Assembly (NCBI GenBank): GCA_964540695.1
Contig: CAZINS010000002.1
Coordinates: 1 to 64,000, forward strand
Source of the DNA: DYGA01 sp964540695
Lineage (GTDB): Bacteria > Patescibacteriota > Patescibacteriia > S139-126
Length of the DNA: 64,000 nt
Direction of reading: 5' to 3'
The translations under genes were made by a program, and so were the position numbers. The first letter of the stretch is position 1. Every line of letters starts with the position of its first letter. The notes below the pieces were generated by a model. That model did no database searches and was not told the DNA's origin. It saw only the letters and a list, made by a program, of their open reading frames with translations. Shown here in pieces: positions 7,447-16,660 of this stretch.

Positions 7447-8864
7447 GTTTTTACCATAGCTTTAATTTTACCAAAAGAAAATACTCGGGAAATTTTTAAA
7501 AGTAATAAATAAACTAGCATACTGATGACGATGACAATTAGCACTGGTAAATTTTTTCCCACCAAAGTTACTAGCCCCATCAGTAAACTGGCTAGTAGAA
7601 TTTTACTAAAATTGACCAAAGGTAAGATAAGTCCAGTTTGTTTTTTTACCAACCAAAAGTAACCAATTAAAACCAGTCCTTCCACCAACAAGGTACAGAG
7701 GGCAGCGGCGAGTGCGCCATAGGTGGGAATAAATATAAAATAAATAAGTAAGGCAAGTATAGAAGCACCAATGGCTATAAATAAAATATTTTTTTGTTGA
7801 TTGATAGCCACGATGATATAGGTAAATAATTGGGTGTAAAAAATAAAAGCCGTGGCCACCAGTAAAATTTGTAGCAAATAATCAGCCTTGGCAAAATCAG
7901 CACCAGCCAGCAAAGTGATTAGGGGCTGGGCGAGAATAATACCACCAACTATTAGGGGGATAAGAAAAGCATGAAATACATCCAAAGCAATTTTTATTTG
8001 TTGAAAAAAAAGTTCTTTGTTGGTTTGATAGTATTTAGTCAGTTGCGGCAGTAAAAGTCCAAGAAAAATTGGCGGTAGTGATATTAGTACTTCCAAAATG
8101 CGGTAAGGGGCGGCATACAGACCAACCACCTCGGCTGGATGGAAAAGAGATAAGATAATGGTGTCAGTCTTAAAATAAAAAAGATTAAAAATCGTAGCCA
8201 GTGCCAAAGGCCAAGCTAGTAAAATAATTTTTTTTTGATAAATAGTATCAAAATAAAGTTTGATTTTAATCAATTTATTGGTTAACTGCCAAATGATTGA
8301 GGTGCCGATGATATTGGCTAGAGTTATCAGGGTAACGATTGGCAAAAGTCCCCAGTTTTGCCAGACTGCTAGGAGTATTAAAAGTAAGGTAAAAAGTTTA
8401 CTAACAATTTCCACCCAGGCACCTTTGTTCATAGCTAGATGTTTTTGAAATACACCGGTTAAAATTTGATTTATCAATTGGCACAAAAAAGATCCAGCTA
8501 GCAGGGTAATAGTTAGTTTGGTCAAAGTATCATAAGGCATTAGCCAACCAGTCAATATACTCAAAAGTAAAATTAACCCCGCAGAAATTATCCGCAAAGA
8601 CATGATATTGCCGGTGATTTTTTGTTGCTCACTGGAATCATCGGTTTTACCAAGTTCAGACAAAAGCACCATGTATAAACCAAAATCAACCAAGATGCCA
8701 AAAAATTGGAGCCAAGCTAGAGCGGTGGCATAAGTACCAAAACCACTTGTTCCCAAGTAGCGGGTTAGAATGGCGATAGTGATTATTCCCAATAAAACTC
8801 CTAAAGCTTTGGCACCAAAATGCCAGAGGGAGTTTTTAGCGATTGATGAGGTACCTGCGGTCAT
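7443..8864 (-). CDS. Polysaccharide flippase, Wzx/MATE-like
   Basis: A 473-residue protein with 12-14 predicted membrane helices and the N-terminal pattern of the polysaccharide biosynthesis flippases (IAKNSLWHFGAKALGVLLGI, then TRYLGTSGFGTYATALAW). These carry lipid-linked oligosaccharides across the membrane. It is the first gene of a pair with the O-antigen ligase-like gene. Glycosyltransferases of the pathway are not in this window. The upstream 208 bases (8865-9072) contain no other gene. Confidence 0.9.
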   Translation of the reverse strand: MTAGTSSIAKNSLWHFGAKALGVLLGIITIAILTRYLGTSGFGTYATALAWLQFFGILVDFGLYMVLLSELGKTDDSSEQQKITGNIMSLRIISAGLILLLSILTGWLMPYDTLTKLTITLLAGSFLCQLINQILTGVFQKHLAMNKGAWVEIVSKLFTLLLILLAVWQNWGLLPIVTLITLANIIGTSIIWQLTNKLIKIKLYFDTIYQKKIILLAWPLALATIFNLFYFKTDTIILSLFHPAEVVGLYAAPYRILEVLISLPPIFLGLLLPQLTKYYQTNKELFFQQIKIALDVFHAFLIPLIVGGIILAQPLITLLAGADFAKADYLLQILLVATAFIFYTQLFTYIIVAINQQKNILFIAIGASILALLIYFIFIPTYGALAAALCTLLVEGLVLIGYFWLVKKQTGLILPLVNFSKILLASLLMGLVTLVGKNLPVLIVIVISMLVYLLLLKISRVFSFGKIKAMVKT

Positions 8865-9072
8865 AATAGTTAGTATTTTTTTTCTACTTGGCTTAACACC
8901 TGTAATTGTGTAATTAAATCTGACAGGTTAAAATATTAGTGGAGTAGTTGTATTTGAATTATAACAACGGCCATCATATCAGACAAATGATAAATTTAAA
9001 TAAAATTAGAAAAAATATGAGTTGGCCATGTATAATTAATAGCAAAAATATTTAAAAATTAAATTATTATTT

Positions 9073-9297
9073 ATGAACTGTCCTTATTGCAGGCAAACAT
9101 TGGAATCAGGATTTATCTATGGTGATAGATACAAAATGAAATGGTTAGAAGAAACGAAAAAACTTTTTTTAGGAATCTTTGCTTTGGGTAGCAGAGTTAT
9201 TCAATATGAAAATAGAAATTTATTTGGTAGACCAAAAATAAAATCTTACCTCTGTCCCAATTGTAATAAAATGATAATAGATCTAAATGAAAACTAA
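9073..9297 (+). CDS. Small zinc-ribbon protein
   Basis: A 74-residue protein with two CxxC pairs (Cys3-Cys6 near the start and CPNC near residues 63-66), which should bind one zinc ion. The layout CPYC..GFIYGD..MKWLEE resembles the small zinc-ribbon family DUF6487. There is no membrane segment. A TATAAT at 9031-9036 is a candidate -10, giving a leader of about 30 bases. Function unknown. Confidence 0.75.
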   Translation: MNCPYCRQTLESGFIYGDRYKMKWLEETKKLFLGIFALGSRVIQYENRNLFGRPKIKSYLCPNCNKMIIDLNEN

Positions 9298-9378
9298 TTT
9301 ATTGAAAAAGACCAGGGTTAGGTAAATTATTATTGGTGATAACAATACAGTTATAAAAAAATAATAAAATTATTTTTA

Positions 9379-9407
9379 TTGACAAAAGTGAAAAAATATG
9401 CTAAAAT
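9379..9407 (+). promoter_or_regulatory. Strong extended -10 promoter for the SpoIID-domain gene
   Basis: TTGACA (9379-9384), 17-base spacer, TAAAAT (9402-9407), with TGC directly before the -10. The predicted start is near 9414, leaving an 84-base leader before the ATG at 9498. It is close in sequence to the promoter at 59466. Confidence 0.8.
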
Positions 9408-9497
9408 ATAGATATATAGGTTAGATTTATTACTTTTTTGAGTCCAAAATTAGATTCAAAAAATAAATCCAACAAAAAATAAAAATAAAAATAAAAT

Positions 9498-10775
9498 ATG
9501 GACAAAGTGTTTTCTACTGATGAAAATCAGAAAAAAATATCTTTAGAAAGAGGTGAAAAAATTGAAACTGGAAAAAGTTTAATAGCAAGCCTTGGCTTGT
9601 CTCTTTTTATTTGTGTTTTATTTATAAGTTTTTCCGCTGGGGTGTTACGACTGGCAAGTGAATACTTACAAGGTCATGATGTTTTTAAATATTTAAAAGA
9701 TAATAAAGTTATTCTTGACGAATCACCTGAGTTTATTATTTATTTTCCTGATGATACCAAAAATATAAACGTTATGCCTCAGGTAGTGGAACAGGAAAAT
9801 AAAAACAGTCCGCCGTCAGCACGGTTGGAAAATTGGTTAAACAGTTGGTTGTTAACTAATATTGCCCAAGCCGCCACCATCCCAGAAATATTGCCTATAC
9901 AAAAAATAAAATTAACCTCACCGCCAATTCGGGTGGGGTTATTTTGGACGAAAAGGGTGGAAAAATTCAGTAGTTTAGGCAGTTTTCAACTATTTGCCGG
10001 TGAGGAGTTGGTGTTATCTAGCAATGGTGATTGGCCGATTTTTATGTGGTATGATAACCGCGAAAAAAAGTATTTTTTTACCCACCAAAACATGACTCAT
10101 GAGTATGAACAGCCTTTGCGTTTGGTAGGAAAAGATGATTCAGTTTTAGTAATTGACTCTTATTCCAATCCTCCTAGCTGGAATCAAACTTTAGCTGACA
10201 ATCAGTTTCGTGGTAGTTTGGAAATTTATCATGCTACTAGTACTGGTCAGACTTGGATTATCAATGAGTTACCTTTGGAGGATTATTTAAAGGGTTTAGG
10301 GGAAACTAGAGCTAACGATCATATTGAATATTTGAAAACCATGACCGTGGTAGCCAGAACTTATGCCTATTGGCATCGGCAAGACAATTTTAAACATGGT
10401 AATCAAGGTTTTCATATTGATGCATTTTATGATCAGGTATATCGGGGTTATGCCAATGAGTTAAGGCATCCGGAGTTAGGGCGCGCGGTTGATGAAACTT
10501 TTGGTCAGATGGTAACTTATCAAGGTGAGGTAGCGGTAACTCCATATTTTGCTCGTAGTAATGGACGAACAAAAAATTGGAGTGAAGTTTGGTTTCAAGA
10601 TCCTTACCCTTGGATTAAAGCTGTAGTAGTACCAGAAGAGCAAGGTTTTAGTCAGTTAGGACATGGGGTTGGTTTATCTGGCGTAGGTGCCATGATCAAA
10701 GCAGCCAATGGTGTTACTTATGAAGAAATAATAAAGTTTTTTTATCAGGATGTAGCGGTGGAAGCTATTTATTAG
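9498..10775 (+). CDS. SpoIID/LytB-domain exported protein
   Basis: A 425-residue protein with a cytoplasmic N-terminus of about 28 residues and one membrane segment (about 29-50). A SpoIID domain occupies roughly residues 150-425, with the core LEDYLKGLGE followed by YLKTMTVVARTYAYWH. In SpoIID this domain is a lytic transglycosylase that cleaves glycan strands lacking stem peptides. Catalytic activity here is not proven, but the central Glu of the LEDYLKGLGE region is kept. It probably works on the outer face of the cytoplasmic membrane in wall remodelling. It has its own strong promoter and terminator. Confidence 0.88.
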   Translation: MDKVFSTDENQKKISLERGEKIETGKSLIASLGLSLFICVLFISFSAGVLRLASEYLQGHDVFKYLKDNKVILDESPEFIIYFPDDTKNINVMPQVVEQENKNSPPSARLENWLNSWLLTNIAQAATIPEILPIQKIKLTSPPIRVGLFWTKRVEKFSSLGSFQLFAGEELVLSSNGDWPIFMWYDNREKKYFFTHQNMTHEYEQPLRLVGKDDSVLVIDSYSNPPSWNQTLADNQFRGSLEIYHATSTGQTWIINELPLEDYLKGLGETRANDHIEYLKTMTVVARTYAYWHRQDNFKHGNQGFHIDAFYDQVYRGYANELRHPELGRAVDETFGQMVTYQGEVAVTPYFARSNGRTKNWSEVWFQDPYPWIKAVVVPEEQGFSQLGHGVGLSGVGAMIKAANGVTYEEIIKFFYQDVAVEAIY

Positions 10776-10788
10776 ATTTATAATTAAA

Positions 10789-10822
10789 AAATCCGCTCCG
10801 ACTGTTGAGTCGGAGCGGATTT
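10789..10822. terminator. Bidirectional intrinsic terminator
   Basis: A perfect 15-bp stem (10789-10803 with 10808-10822) with a GTTG loop, flanked by A and T tracts. It serves the convergent SpoIID-domain and S1 genes. Confidence 0.93.
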
Positions 10823-10832
10823 AGTTTGAATA

Positions 10833-12095
10833 TTATTTTTTACTGTCAGCTTTAACTTTTTTTTCTTTTTTCTCAACTTTATCAGGAGTTGATTTTTTAA
10901 CTTTAGGTTCTGCTTTAACAGGTTCTTCTTTTATTTCAGTAGTAATTTTTTCTTCAGTTTTTGTTGCAGTAGTGGTTGGTTTATCTTTTTGTTTAAAGGC
11001 TTTGAGTGATAAACCTAATCGATGTTCCTCAGGTTCTATGGAAACAATCTTAAAGTCATAATTTTCACCAATTTTTAGTACTTCACCGGCATTTTTTATA
11101 GGATAATCGGCTAATTCACTGATGTGCGCCAATCCATGAATATCTCTATCTAGTTCAACAAAAGCACCAAAATCACTGGTTTTTAGGACTTTACCGTTGA
11201 CGGTTTGACCGATTTTATATCTGACAGCCACATCTTTCCAAGGGTCATCATGCAAGGCTTTGATGGAAAGAGAAATTTTTGAACCATCGATTTCAATTAT
11301 TTTTGCTTCAACTGCCTCACCAATTTTTATATAGTCTCTGGGATTTTCAATTCTTTGCCAAGCAATTTCCGAAATATGCACTAGTCCTTCCATATTGTCA
11401 CCAAATTCCACAAAAGCACCGAAGTCAACCACACCAGTTATTTTACCTTTAACTACTTGACCTACTTGGAATTGGCTAATAGTTTCTTTTTGTTGTTCTT
11501 CCCAAGCAGCACGTTCGGAAACAATTAATTTATTTTCTTTTTCATCAACATCAATAATCTTGGCTTCAAAATCTTGATTAATATAACTTTTTAAAATTTC
11601 TAAAATTTTATTCTTATCACCACCTTCAACCCGAGGATAATGTTCGGTTGTTAGTTGGGAAACAGGCATAAAGCCCATGACACCACCTACTTTGCACATC
11701 AAACCGCCTTTATTAGCATCCATGATTTTGGTGGAGATGATAGTACCTTTGCTTTTTATTTCTTCAAGATTTTCCCAAGCTTTTTGGTGACCGGCTTGGC
11801 GGAAAGAAAGTTCCAAAATACCGCGTTCATTTTCTTCTTCCAAAACTGTGGCATAAGCTTCATCACCTATTTTGAGAGTAGTGTGGTCACCTGATTCATC
11901 TTCCAATTCTTTGCCGCGTACTAGTCCAGTGGTCAGGCCATTGATATCTAGTAAAATTTCATTTTTACCAAGATTGATAACCGTACCTTTGACTAGCTCA
12001 CCTGTTTTGGGAAATTTTTGATTTTTGATTTCTTCCATCAATTCAGCCATTTTGCCTGAAGTGGGAATGGAATCATTTGTAAATTTTGTTGTCAT
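10833..12095 (-). CDS. rpsA: 30S ribosomal protein S1
   Basis: A 420-residue protein with four S1 OB-fold domains. Their starts are near GELVKGTVINLGK, GTIISTKIMDANKGG, GQVVKGKITGVVDFGAFVEF and GQTVNGKVLKTSDFGAFVEL. The last two are the canonical RNA-binding kind with HISE motifs. The C-terminal 50 residues are a low-complexity Lys/Glu/Thr tail. Four domains, against six in E. coli, is usual in many phyla. S1 helps recruit mRNAs that lack a Shine-Dalgarno sequence, which suits a genome in which most genes lack one. Confidence 0.95.
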   Translation of the reverse strand: MTTKFTNDSIPTSGKMAELMEEIKNQKFPKTGELVKGTVINLGKNEILLDINGLTTGLVRGKELEDESGDHTTLKIGDEAYATVLEEENERGILELSFRQAGHQKAWENLEEIKSKGTIISTKIMDANKGGLMCKVGGVMGFMPVSQLTTEHYPRVEGGDKNKILEILKSYINQDFEAKIIDVDEKENKLIVSERAAWEEQQKETISQFQVGQVVKGKITGVVDFGAFVEFGDNMEGLVHISEIAWQRIENPRDYIKIGEAVEAKIIEIDGSKISLSIKALHDDPWKDVAVRYKIGQTVNGKVLKTSDFGAFVELDRDIHGLAHISELADYPIKNAGEVLKIGENYDFKIVSIEPEEHRLGLSLKAFKQKDKPTTTATKTEEKITTEIKEEPVKAEPKVKKSTPDKVEKKEKKVKADSKK

Positions 12096-12112
12096 TTAAT
12101 TATTAGAATTAA

Positions 12113-12129
12113 CCTTTTTGACTAAAAGG
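12113..12129. repeat. Small hairpin in the rpsA leader
   Basis: CCTTTT (12113-12118) and AAAAGG (12124-12129) lie about 20 bases upstream of the rpsA start. They could influence translation of S1, which is often autoregulated, but no known regulatory fold is recognisable. Confidence 0.3.
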
Positions 12130-12281
12130 CCCTGCCTACCACAGGTATAATAAAATAGTAGGAATAACCTTATTACTTTATAGGAAAGGTTGAATTTTGG
12201 CAAGTTTAGTGTATTTTGGGTTATAATGATAATATAAATTATAAATTTTAAATTATTAATTATAAATCAAATTTAAATTAA

Positions 12282-12320
12282 TTATTCTAAATTCTTAATT
12301 CTTAATTCTATCTTCTAAAC
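12282..12320. repeat. Degenerate TTCTTAA-type repeat
   Basis: About four imperfect copies of a 7-9-base word (ATTCTAA, ATTCTTA, ATTCTAT) directly before the ATG at 12322. Similar stretches occur at about 16646-16680, 21473-21513, 30163-30194, 32650-32690, 52818-52848, 54671-54712, 56506-56554 and 60029-60070. Confidence 0.55.
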
Positions 12321-12321
12321 C

Positions 12322-12978
12322 ATGGGGTGGTATTCAAGTAAAAAGCCTATTTATAAATTAAATCAACTGCGACTTGGTAAAACACAGCAAGAAGAGTTTT
12401 TACGTTCACATTTAAAAATGAACACCAGACAAGTTAAGGAGTTAAAACAGAAGTTGGGAGGGCAGGCTTTATCCGGAGGTAAACTTTTGACAGCTAGTCA
12501 GTGGCAAAAAATAATGCAAGAACACGAGCCGGAGATAGGTGAAAAATGGCGTGAGTTTGTTAAACAAAAAGATAAAGAGTATCAAGGTTATTTAGAACAG
12601 GTTAAAAAAGAAAATATAAAAAAGGTTAGACAGATGGAAAGAAAACAAGAAGCAGCTGATAAAATGGTACAAAAACTTACTGGTCGGGAAAAACCCGGGA
12701 GTTGGCGAGAGAAAATAAAAAAATCAATCGTCGCTGATAGAGTTGATTTGAGAAATGATGACCTGACTCCTGCAGCGCAAAGAGTTTTACGGAAAAAAGA
12801 AGAGTTAATCAATCGTAAAAAAACCGATTGGGCACATGCTGATACTGGTAAAGCTACCACCATTCATGAGTGGGAGGAGAAAAATAAAACTGACAAAAAA
12901 AATGAAAAAAATAGTGAGGAAAAAGATATTGATCAAGTCAAAGAAGAGGCTAAAAAACTGTCTGATATGCAGATTTAA
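12322..12978 (+). CDS. Charged helical protein, function unknown
   Basis: A 218-residue, strongly basic and acidic protein with no membrane segment. The N-terminal 80 residues look globular (YKLNQLRLGKTQQEEFLRSH onward). Residues 85-130 and 185-218 are predicted long helices or coiled coil rich in Lys and Glu, and the C-terminus is acidic. I do not recognise it. It stands alone between S1 and the gyrA operon; a TATAAT at 12232-12237 is a possible -10. The absence of Cys and the high charge suggest an intracellular, perhaps nucleic-acid-associated, protein. Confidence 0.65.
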   Translation: MGWYSSKKPIYKLNQLRLGKTQQEEFLRSHLKMNTRQVKELKQKLGGQALSGGKLLTASQWQKIMQEHEPEIGEKWREFVKQKDKEYQGYLEQVKKENIKKVRQMERKQEAADKMVQKLTGREKPGSWREKIKKSIVADRVDLRNDDLTPAAQRVLRKKEELINRKKTDWAHADTGKATTIHEWEEKNKTDKKNEKNSEEKDIDQVKEEAKKLSDMQI

Positions 12979-13006
12979 TGACTGTGAATTTAGTATGATT
13001 TTAGAG

Positions 13007-13035
13007 TTGATTTTACTGACAAAAAGTGTTAAAAT
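13007..13035 (+). promoter_or_regulatory. Extended -10 promoter for the gyrA operon
   Basis: TTGATT (13007-13012), 17-base spacer, TAAAAT (13030-13035) preceded by TGT. The predicted start is near 13042, 28 bases before the first ATG. Confidence 0.65.
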
Positions 13036-13069
13036 TATATTTGTGGATATAGCTTAAATTAAACAAAAT

Positions 13070-13711
13070 ATGCAAGCAGAATGGTTTGGACAAACATTTA
13101 TTAGAATGCAAATAAAGTCACCACAAAATGGTGATTCTAATTTGCTTATTGACCCTTATCAAACTAAAAGTTTAGGTATGCGTCAACCTAAAATGGAGGC
13201 AGATTTAGTTTTGTCTAGTTCGGGTGAATTAGACAGTAAGTTAAATATAACTGGCGACTCTTTTGTTATTAAGGCTCCAGGAGAATATGAAGTAAAACAA
13301 ATATTTGTTTATGGCATACCAGAATACAATACTGAAGGTATTCCGACAGGTAAAATAATGTATGTAATTGAAGGAGAAAATATGACCATGGCTCATCTGG
13401 GTAATATTACCCAAGGTGAATTAACCGAGGCGCAATTAGAAAATTTAGTAAATGTTGATATTCTATTTGTACCAGTGGGTGGGGGCGACGGTTTATCACC
13501 TAAACAAGCAGCCAAGATTTGCCAACAAATTGATCCGCGGGTGATTGTACCAATGCAGTATGCTTTTGGTGGTAGTAAATTGGATTTAGCCAAGATAGAT
13601 GAATTTATCAAGGTTAGCGGTTTAACTAAACCAGAGAAAGTTGAGAAATTAAAAATTGCGAAAAAGGATTTACCAAGTGAAGAAACCAAGTTAGTTATTA
13701 TTGAAGCATAA
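13070..13711 (+). CDS. Metallo-beta-lactamase fold protein lacking its metal ligands
   Basis: A 213-residue protein with the layout of UlaG-like MBL proteins: WFGQTFIRM at the start, LLIDPY near 25-30, PGEYEV at 70-75, HLGN at 109-112 and a VPVGG strand near 134-138. The HxHxDH signature, expected at residues 49-56, reads SSSGELDS. The later Asp of the usual HLGD is Asn112, and the His of the usual PMHY is Gln163. All main zinc ligands are therefore gone while the fold marks remain, so it is probably a non-catalytic derivative. It is the first gene of the operon that contains gyrA, 8 bases before the next gene. Confidence 0.85.
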   Translation: MQAEWFGQTFIRMQIKSPQNGDSNLLIDPYQTKSLGMRQPKMEADLVLSSSGELDSKLNITGDSFVIKAPGEYEVKQIFVYGIPEYNTEGIPTGKIMYVIEGENMTMAHLGNITQGELTEAQLENLVNVDILFVPVGGGDGLSPKQAAKICQQIDPRVIVPMQYAFGGSKLDLAKIDEFIKVSGLTKPEKVEKLKIAKKDLPSEETKLVIIEA

Positions 13712-13719
13712 ATTTTAAT

Positions 13720-14091
13720 ATGCTGTTTTTACCGCAACTAACACCAGCAAAAAAAAAGCAGTTAATCTATTTATTGTTGATAAGTTTTGGTTTAGTAATA
13801 GTGATTTGGATATTTTGGGTGACAAAGTTTGGTTATAGTCGTCAAGCGCAGGTTGATAACACTTTTTTCAACAATATTTTAAAACGGAGTCAAGTCACAG
13901 TAGATCAGTATGATAATTTTAAAAATCAGTTACAGACTACCTGGCAACAAGTTGAAAGTGCAGTTAATCAAAGTCAACAACAAGCCGATATTATTGATGA
14001 AATGAAAGTACGTTTAACAGCAACCACTACCGCCAGTACCACTACTTCTACAGCAACGTCAGTAGAATTAATAAATGAACAAGGAGAATAA
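13720..14091 (+). CDS. Single-pass membrane protein upstream of gyrA
   Basis: A 123-residue protein with a short basic N-terminus, one membrane segment (about residues 18-36) and an external or periplasmic helical region of about 60 residues with many Gln and Asn. It ends in a Thr/Ser/Ala-rich tail. No family is recognised. It lies between the MBL-fold gene (8 bases away) and gyrA (5 bases away), so it is part of the same transcript. A role next to gyrase is not implied by sequence. Confidence 0.7.
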   Translation: MLFLPQLTPAKKKQLIYLLLISFGLVIVIWIFWVTKFGYSRQAQVDNTFFNNILKRSQVTVDQYDNFKNQLQTTWQQVESAVNQSQQQADIIDEMKVRLTATTTASTTTSTATSVELINEQGE

Positions 14092-14096
14092 ATTTT

Positions 14097-16577
14097 ATGA
14101 GTGCCAAAAAAAATAATTTACCAGAGGATAAACCAATTGAGCAAAGAATCGAGCTAAGACCGTTGGTCCAGGAAATGGAGCAATCTTATTTGGATTATGC
14201 TATGAGTGTAATTGTATCCCGTGCCTTGCCGGATGTACGTGATGGTATGAAACCGGTACACCGGCGAATTTTGTATGCGATGTGGGATATTGGTTTGCGG
14301 AGCAATGCTAAATTTAGAAAATCAGCTACTGTGGTTGGTGAAGTTTTAGGTAAATATCATCCGCACGGTGACTCCGCGGTTTATGATAGTATGGTCAGAA
14401 TGGCTCAATATTTTGCCATGCGTTATACCTTGGTCAATGGTCAAGGTAACTTTGGTTCTGTGGATGGCGATAGTGCGGCGGCGATGAGGTATACCGAAGC
14501 TAAGCTTACCGCCTTAGCAGAAGAAATGCTGTATGATTTAGATAAAAATACGGTAAATTTTATTCCCAACTATGACGGTAGTCATAATGAACCTCAAGTA
14601 TTGCCAGCCAAATTGCCAAATTTATTATTGAACGGTGCTATGGGTATTGCTGTCGGTATGGCTACTTCTATACCCACGCACAATGTTTCCGAAGTAATTG
14701 ATGCGACTATACATGTAATTGACAATCCTGAGGCAGAGATCGATGAGTTATTGGATTTTATCAAAGGACCAGATTTTCCTACTGGGGGAATTATTTTTAA
14801 TAAAGAAGATATTAAGACTGCTTATGCTACTGGTAAAGGTAGAATTGTTATCCGTGCCAAGACTGAAATTGTAGAAGAAAAATCAGGCCAGTGGCAAATA
14901 ATTGTTACTGAGTTACCTTACCAAGTGAACAAAGCAACACTTTTAGAAAAAATAGCCGAATTGGTTAGGGATAAAAAAATTGAAGGAATTAGAGATTTAC
15001 GTGACGAGTCAGATAAAGAAGGTATTCGGGTGGTAGTAGAGTTGAAAAAAGATGCTTACCCGAAGAAAGTTTTAAATCAACTATATAAACATACTGAACT
15101 GCAGTCAGCTTTTCATGTCAATTTACTGGCCTTGGTAGATGGTTTACAACCCAGAGTCTTGACTCTGAAAGATATTTTAGCTGAGTTTATAAAACACCGG
15201 AAAGAAGTAATTGTTAGACGTACGCAATTTGATTTGGATAAGGCCAAGGACAGAGCTCATATTTTAGAAGGTTTGGTAATGGCTCTTGAAGATATTGATA
15301 AAATTATCAATACCATCAAAAAATCAAAAGACAGAGAAGATGCAAAATTGAATTTGATAAAAAAATTCAAATTATCAGAACGCCAAGCAGTTGCTATTTT
15401 GGAAATGAAACTGCAACAACTGGCTAATTTGGAAAGATTGAAAGTGGAAGAAGAATTGAAAGATAAAAAGAAATTGATCAAAGAGTTAACTGAACTTTTA
15501 AAAAGTGATAAAAAGATTTTAGGGGTAATAAGACAAGAATTACTTGATTTAAAAGATAAATATGGTGATGAGCGTAAAACCCAAGTAATACCTCACGCTA
15601 TTGATAAATTTTCTCAGGAAGATTTGATTCCCAATGAATCAACGGTAGTAGTGGTAACCAAAGATGGCTATATTAAGCGCTTGCCACCTGATACTTTCAA
15701 AACCCAAAGCCGTGGTGGTAAGGGTGTGATTGGACTGGTAACCAAAGAAGAAGATGTGGTGGAACACTTGTTTACTACCATGACTCACGCTGATTTATTA
15801 TTTTTTACTACGCGGGGTCGAGTATTTCAACTCAAAGCTTATGATGTACCAGTCGGTAGTAGAACAAGTAAGGGTCAGGCTATTGTAAATTTTTTACAAT
15901 TATCTCAAGACGAAAAAATATCAGCCGCCCTGGCATTGTCAGAAGTTAGGGATGATAATAAATTTTTAGTCATGGTTACTAAAAAGGGTATTATCAAAAA
16001 GGTAAAATTTGACGAATTTGATAATGTACGTCGCAGTGGATTAATAGCTATTAAATTGAGAACTGATGATAATTTAGAGTGGGTCAAACCTTCTAGTGGT
16101 AAAGATGATATCATGTTGGTTAGCGCTCGAGGGCAAGCAATTAGATTTAAAGAAACCGGGGTGAGAGCTATGGGTAGATCAGCTGCTGGGGTGCGGGGTA
16201 TTCGCTTAAAGAAAGATGATTGGGTAGTGGGTATTGATTTGATTTTTGAAGGTAAACCCAGTAAAGAAGAACAGTTGTTGGTAGTAATGGATAATGGTTT
16301 TGCTAAGCGTAGCTCGGTGTCTGAATTTAAAACTCAAGGCCGAGGTGGCGGTGGCGTCAAAGCGGCTAAAGTAACAAGTAAGACCGGTAAAACCGTAGCT
16401 GCTTTTGTGGTCAATGCTAAATTGGCTGAAGAAGATTTGATTGTCATGAGTGAAAAGGGCCAAGTGATAAGATTGCCTTTAAAGTCTGTGTCAGTATTAG
16501 GACGCGCCACTCAAGGTGTGCGGGTAATGCGTTTTAAAGTAGCTGGTGATACCGTTGCCAATGTAACATTTGTTTAG
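14097..16577 (+). CDS. gyrA: DNA gyrase subunit A
   Basis: An 826-residue type IIA topoisomerase subunit that, with GyrB, introduces negative supercoils. Tyr132 in AMRYTE is the DNA-cleaving tyrosine. The quinolone-determining stretch HPHGDSAVYD has Ser93 and Asp97, the drug-sensitive residues. The C-terminal beta-pinwheel contains the GyrA box as QSRGGKG, which separates it from ParC. It has the full length of the family. It is the last gene of a three-gene operon, and an inverted repeat follows. gyrB is not in the window. Confidence 0.97.
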   Translation: MSAKKNNLPEDKPIEQRIELRPLVQEMEQSYLDYAMSVIVSRALPDVRDGMKPVHRRILYAMWDIGLRSNAKFRKSATVVGEVLGKYHPHGDSAVYDSMVRMAQYFAMRYTLVNGQGNFGSVDGDSAAAMRYTEAKLTALAEEMLYDLDKNTVNFIPNYDGSHNEPQVLPAKLPNLLLNGAMGIAVGMATSIPTHNVSEVIDATIHVIDNPEAEIDELLDFIKGPDFPTGGIIFNKEDIKTAYATGKGRIVIRAKTEIVEEKSGQWQIIVTELPYQVNKATLLEKIAELVRDKKIEGIRDLRDESDKEGIRVVVELKKDAYPKKVLNQLYKHTELQSAFHVNLLALVDGLQPRVLTLKDILAEFIKHRKEVIVRRTQFDLDKAKDRAHILEGLVMALEDIDKIINTIKKSKDREDAKLNLIKKFKLSERQAVAILEMKLQQLANLERLKVEEELKDKKKLIKELTELLKSDKKILGVIRQELLDLKDKYGDERKTQVIPHAIDKFSQEDLIPNESTVVVVTKDGYIKRLPPDTFKTQSRGGKGVIGLVTKEEDVVEHLFTTMTHADLLFFTTRGRVFQLKAYDVPVGSRTSKGQAIVNFLQLSQDEKISAALALSEVRDDNKFLVMVTKKGIIKKVKFDEFDNVRRSGLIAIKLRTDDNLEWVKPSSGKDDIMLVSARGQAIRFKETGVRAMGRSAAGVRGIRLKKDDWVVGIDLIFEGKPSKEEQLLVVMDNGFAKRSSVSEFKTQGRGGGGVKAAKVTSKTGKTVAAFVVNAKLAEEDLIVMSEKGQVIRLPLKSVSVLGRATQGVRVMRFKVAGDTVANVTFV

Positions 16578-16604
16578 AACTTAGACACATAATAAAATAA
16601 ACTA

Positions 16605-16634
16605 AATAAACTCTGCTTTCAGGCAGAGTTTATT
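16605..16634. terminator. Hairpin between convergent gyrA and polA
   Basis: AATAAACTCTGC (16605-16616) pairs perfectly with GCAGAGTTTATT (16623-16634), a 12-bp stem. It lacks a long T-run but is AT-flanked on both sides. Confidence 0.75.
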
Positions 16635-16660
16635 AGTTAGCTCATGCTTAATTCATAATT

